Positions 5,772 through 8,477 of a stretch of 8,477 bases of DNA are shown piece by piece. The notes beneath the pieces are model-generated. The model did not search any database, was not told the DNA's origin, and saw only the letters and a program-made list of their open reading frames with translations. The translations under genes were made by a program, and so were the position numbers. Position 1 is the stretch's first letter; each line of letters starts with the position of its first letter. Source of the DNA: Porphyromonadaceae bacterium UBA3318 (GTDB lineage: Bacteria > Bacteroidota > Bacteroidia > Bacteroidales > Muribaculaceae); the NCBI GenBank assembly GCA_002361235.1, contig DESI01000087.1, positions 1 to 8,477 of the forward strand. Direction: 5' to 3'.

Positions 5772-7514
5772 ATGATGAAAAAGAGCATATTGACAACGGC
5801 GGCGGCACTGACGGCGTTATTGCTGTCAGGATGCATCTGCGAGACTCCCGACGGCGCGTGTCCTGTTCCGCAGGAAGGCAACGTATTGAGGCTCAAGCTA
5901 TCCGTAGCCGCCGGCACACGCGCCAACCCCACGCCCGGACACGACGGCGACGGCCGCGAACACGGCACTGTCAACGAAAGCACCGTCCGGGACCTGAACA
6001 TATTCTTCGTCAACGATGCTGCCGGACTCGCCTCGGACCATGCCAAAGACCTGAAAATAAAAGCATCCATCTATACAGGATCGATTACCCAGGACCTGTT
6101 GGCCAAGCCGGACCGCATAGACAACACCGTAACGGTCGACGTGCCGCTGGAATCATACCAGCCTCAGACGGGCGACCATATCCTGGTGGTAGCCAACTAC
6201 GGGGACGCCATCGAGCTTGGATCCGATGCCACGGTGTCGACTATAGGCGATATGTTGGTTTCGGCCACTCTCGCGGGTGACCCGACCGGCAAGCCGTATG
6301 ACTGCACCGACTTCGTTATGGCCACGGCCAACGCCACGCCCGGCGACGGCCTTGTGACCGTAACGGGCATAGCCGACAACGGCACCGCCAATACCTTCGG
6401 CTGCGAGACCTTCATCGAACGCCTCGCCGGCCGCGTCGACTTCTGGTACAGGCAATCCAACGTCAGGGATGGCGTCACCGACGCATTGGTCTATAACCTG
6501 GACGGTGCCGTCGACGACAACGGTTCCAAAGTCTATATCGAAAAGATTATCCCCGTCAACGCCGTGACGCCCACCGGAGGGACGACGTCCACGTCGTCCG
6601 ATACGGACCGCGCCGTCTACATGCTGAAGCACCTGAGCGTCGGCGAAGACATAACCCGCACCACCCTCTGCACCCCCGAGACCGGCGCCACCCCCTCTGC
6701 CGTTCCCACCAACTATGTTGTGGAACCCCGCACCGGCCTTAAACAGTCTACTCCTGTTGAATCCGGCCTGGAAGCCTGGTACGGCGACTGGCGCGCCACG
6801 AACATCAAGACGAATTACGCCGACCTGTTCTCCCGCCACGGCATACGGCCCGTAGTCCGTCACGGAGAAGCGGTGGATGCCAACGGCGGCAAGCCGAATG
6901 TCAGCACACAGGCAGGCTACAGCTTCGACCGCGCCATGACGCTGTTCTACTGCAACGAGAACACCCAACTGACGGAGGCGCAGACCGCCGACTATGTCAC
7001 GGGTCTCGCCTTCGAGGCTACATACGTGCCTGCCACCGTCTACAACGCGTTTGACGCCACGGAAACCGAATCAGAACAGCTGACAGCCGCCACATATACG
7101 CGCGGCACCACCTTCTGGCGCGTCACCCTTACCAAGCAGGACATGAAGGAATCGGAAGCCGTCTACTTTACCGACGGCACCGTAGCCGATACGTACGCCG
7201 ATCATATCACAGCCAAGACCGGTTACCCGGCCCTGGTGCAGGAATACGTGAACGGCAAATGCTACTACAACCTGTGGCTGCGTCACGCCAACACCGATGT
7301 CAGCGGCACCGACAACGCATGGAACACCTCAGACCCGCACGAGACGTTCCCGATGGAATACGGCATAGTGCGCAACAACATATACCGTGTGGGCATCGGA
7401 TTCACCGGCCCCGGCACGCCGCAGCCGGAACTGCGCGCACCGCGCAACATACGCTACCGCATCTTCGTGCGCAAATGGTTCCTCCGCGAGTTCCCGCCGG
7501 TAGTGATAGAATAG
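5772..7514 (+). CDS. Second TRA-motif fimbrillin lipoprotein, likely accessory subunit
   Basis: A 580-residue subunit of the fimbrillin fold with signal LTALLLSGC (lipid Cys21). The strand VLRLKLSVAAG is followed by GTRA (48-51), the expected protease site. VRDLNIFFVND (72-82) is the first core strand and DHILVVANYGDA (135-146) matches the family's VAN/FAN strand. ETFIERLAGRVDF (212-224) corresponds to the R-x-x-AK motif of the major subunit. The C-terminal domain has MEYGIVRNNIYRVGIGFTG (528-546) and ends in IRYRIFVRKWFLREFPPVVIE (560-580). That ending resembles Bacteroidales minor fimbrillins rather than the VLSWAKR type of the shaft gene. Sitting after the anchor gene fits an accessory or tip-proximal subunit, comparable in place to Mfa3-5 or FimC-E of Porphyromonas gingivalis; no orthology is claimed. 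ATG ATG gives alternative starts at 5772 and 5775. Translational coupling to the anchor gene is likely from the 3-nt gap. Confidence 0.85.
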   Translation: MMKKSILTTAAALTALLLSGCICETPDGACPVPQEGNVLRLKLSVAAGTRANPTPGHDGDGREHGTVNESTVRDLNIFFVNDAAGLASDHAKDLKIKASIYTGSITQDLLAKPDRIDNTVTVDVPLESYQPQTGDHILVVANYGDAIELGSDATVSTIGDMLVSATLAGDPTGKPYDCTDFVMATANATPGDGLVTVTGIADNGTANTFGCETFIERLAGRVDFWYRQSNVRDGVTDALVYNLDGAVDDNGSKVYIEKIIPVNAVTPTGGTTSTSSDTDRAVYMLKHLSVGEDITRTTLCTPETGATPSAVPTNYVVEPRTGLKQSTPVESGLEAWYGDWRATNIKTNYADLFSRHGIRPVVRHGEAVDANGGKPNVSTQAGYSFDRAMTLFYCNENTQLTEAQTADYVTGLAFEATYVPATVYNAFDATETESEQLTAATYTRGTTFWRVTLTKQDMKESEAVYFTDGTVADTYADHITAKTGYPALVQEYVNGKCYYNLWLRHANTDVSGTDNAWNTSDPHETFPMEYGIVRNNIYRVGIGFTGPGTPQPELRAPRNIRYRIFVRKWFLREFPPVVIE

Positions 7515-7549
7515 ACAGTAGATTCAATTAAAACACTGCCACCATCGAC

Positions 7550-7574
7550 TCTCCTGTTTCTCCTGTTCTCCTGT
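7550..7574. repeat. Three near-tandem TCTCCTGT octamers in a spacer
   Basis: TCTCCTGT occurs at 7550-7557, 7559-7566 and 7567-7574, so copies two and three abut and one T separates the first two. They form a pyrimidine-rich tract just before the A-rich AAAAAATAAAG that precedes the start of the last gene at 7587. The repeats could be slippage-prone, or a binding site for an RNA-binding protein or regulator. I see no promoter element in the 72-bp gap. Confidence 0.55.
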
Positions 7575-7586
7575 CAAAAAATAAAG

Positions 7587-8477
7587 ATGATGCATAACAT
7601 TAAGACATACATATACTCATTGTTCGTCATGTTGCTGGCTCTGACTCCGGCGGGATGCTCCAAGTCGGCGTCCTACGGTCCGGACCAGGACAATCCCGAC
7701 AACGCGCCCGTACGGCGCGCCTCGGTGACCGTGCGCGCAGGCAGGGACCCTAACGCCACGGACAACGAACTGATCAACTCCTGGTGGGCCGTGTTCGTGT
7801 CCAAGACCAACGGCAAGGTATATGCAAAGCACGGCAACAGCCTCTCCCCCGCCGCCGAGCAGGACATAGTGACTTTCGAGATACCGCAAGGCACCTACCG
7901 GGTGTACGCATTCGCCAACCTAACCGAGGAACAGCTCAAGACAGCCGCCGGCATCTCGTTCGAAATGAAGAAAACGGCCCCGCCGGCGGAGACAATATCT
8001 TCGGCCGTGTGGGATAACGGGGCAATCTCCCTGAACCGCTGGGCCTCCGAAGCCCTGATTCCCATGACCGGCTACAAGGACGTCAAGGTCACCAACGAGG
8101 AGAACCAGTCGTTCTCCATAGAAGTGGTGCGTATGCTGGCCAAGATGGAGCTGACTTTCAACAACCTCAGCAAGCAGGACGTAGCCGTAAACTCCCTGGC
8201 CTTCTCCCCCTACTCGCACGGTGACATATTCGTGCTGCCCGACTACAACAGTCTGGAGAAAGAGCCGAACTATACACAGACTGACGCTGTAGACGAACTC
8301 CTGTTCGGAGCGCCGGGGTTCAGCTTAACCAAGAATGAAGGCGCCGTGCCGGCATCGCGGACAGAACGGTTCTATCTGCGCGAATGCATAGTGCCGAAGC
8401 CGGGTCCGGCGGACGGCACCGAAGCCTCTCCCGGCGACGGGCTGTTCAAGTTTACAATCAATATGCGGAAGGGCGCC
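7587..8477 (+). CDS. Fimbrillin-like lipoprotein, partial (runs off the right edge)
   Basis: An open frame of 297 codons with no stop before the window ends, so the C-terminus is missing. ATG ATG gives starts at 7587 or 7590. A hydrophobic signal (YIYSLFVMLLALTPAGC) ends in a weak lipobox with Cys24; Pro at -3 is unusual. ASVTVRAG (45-52) and SWWAVFVSKTNGKVYAKHG (65-83) look like the first fimbrillin strands. VTFEIPQGTYRVYAFANL (95-112) is the VYAFAN strand typical of the fold. SIEVVRMLAKMELTFNNLS (177-195) is the R-x-x-AK motif that opens the next part. Unlike the two fimbrillins upstream there is no GTRA at the expected place, only VRAGRD (49-54). The visible part resembles Bacteroidales fimbrial minor or tip subunits; the exact family cannot be assigned without the missing end. 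It is probably the sixth gene of the operon. Confidence 0.78.
   Translation, partial: MMHNIKTYIYSLFVMLLALTPAGCSKSASYGPDQDNPDNAPVRRASVTVRAGRDPNATDNELINSWWAVFVSKTNGKVYAKHGNSLSPAAEQDIVTFEIPQGTYRVYAFANLTEEQLKTAAGISFEMKKTAPPAETISSAVWDNGAISLNRWASEALIPMTGYKDVKVTNEENQSFSIEVVRMLAKMELTFNNLSKQDVAVNSLAFSPYSHGDIFVLPDYNSLEKEPNYTQTDAVDELLFGAPGFSLTKNEGAVPASRTERFYLRECIVPKPGPADGTEASPGDGLFKFTINMRKGA

Noticed and set aside
5699..6280. Plus-strand open frame of 193 codons overlapping the anchor and second fimbrillin genes.
   Set aside because: Arg/His-rich out-of-frame translation with no signal or domain; both overlapped genes are clear family members.

Overview
The window is most of a Bacteroidales fimbrial operon of the Mfa/Fim type (type V pilus). 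All six genes are on the plus strand. The protein families (DUF3575, DUF3868/OmpA-like, Mfa1-type fimbrillin, FimB/Mfa2 anchor), the match to the Bacteroidetes -7 element TAnnTTTG, the absence of Shine-Dalgarno sequences and the A- or A/C-rich stretches before start codons all point to Bacteroidales. The coding DNA looks clearly GC-rich to the eye. That fits Muribaculaceae- or Alistipes-like genomes better than Bacteroides proper, but genus cannot be settled from this sequence.

Layout: 1-328 holds no gene. It has an AT-rich promoter (about 75-113) followed by a leader of about 210 nt with two dyads (123-139 and 171-195) and an A/C-rich stretch. Then come a DUF3575 outer-membrane barrel-like protein (329-997) and a DUF3868/OmpA-like/TPR protein (1008-2465). 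A palindrome-rich 91-bp spacer precedes the major fimbrillin lipoprotein (2557-4392). A 173-bp spacer packed with stem-loops and three tandem 26-bp repeats separates it from the FimB/Mfa2-type anchor/terminator (4566-5768). Then come a second TRA-motif fimbrillin (5772-7514), a 72-bp spacer with three TCTCCTGT octamers, and a third fimbrillin-like lipoprotein that runs off the right edge (7587-8477+).

Working model: the subunits are exported as lipoproteins. Those with a (G)TRA motif (major fimbrillin and the 5772 gene) are expected to be cut after the Arg by a trypsin-like protease at the cell surface and to polymerise by strand exchange. The Mfa2-like protein keeps its lipid and anchors or ends the fibre. 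The last protein lacks a TRA motif in the usual place and may be an end-cap or tip accessory. DUF3575 and DUF3868 proteins often sit beside such loci, but their roles are not well defined.

The part that known families do not explain is the non-coding DNA. The three largest gaps each carry dense dyad symmetry, most strikingly after the major subunit gene, where an mRNA element setting the ratio of shaft to anchor is plausible. This is inferred from sequence only.
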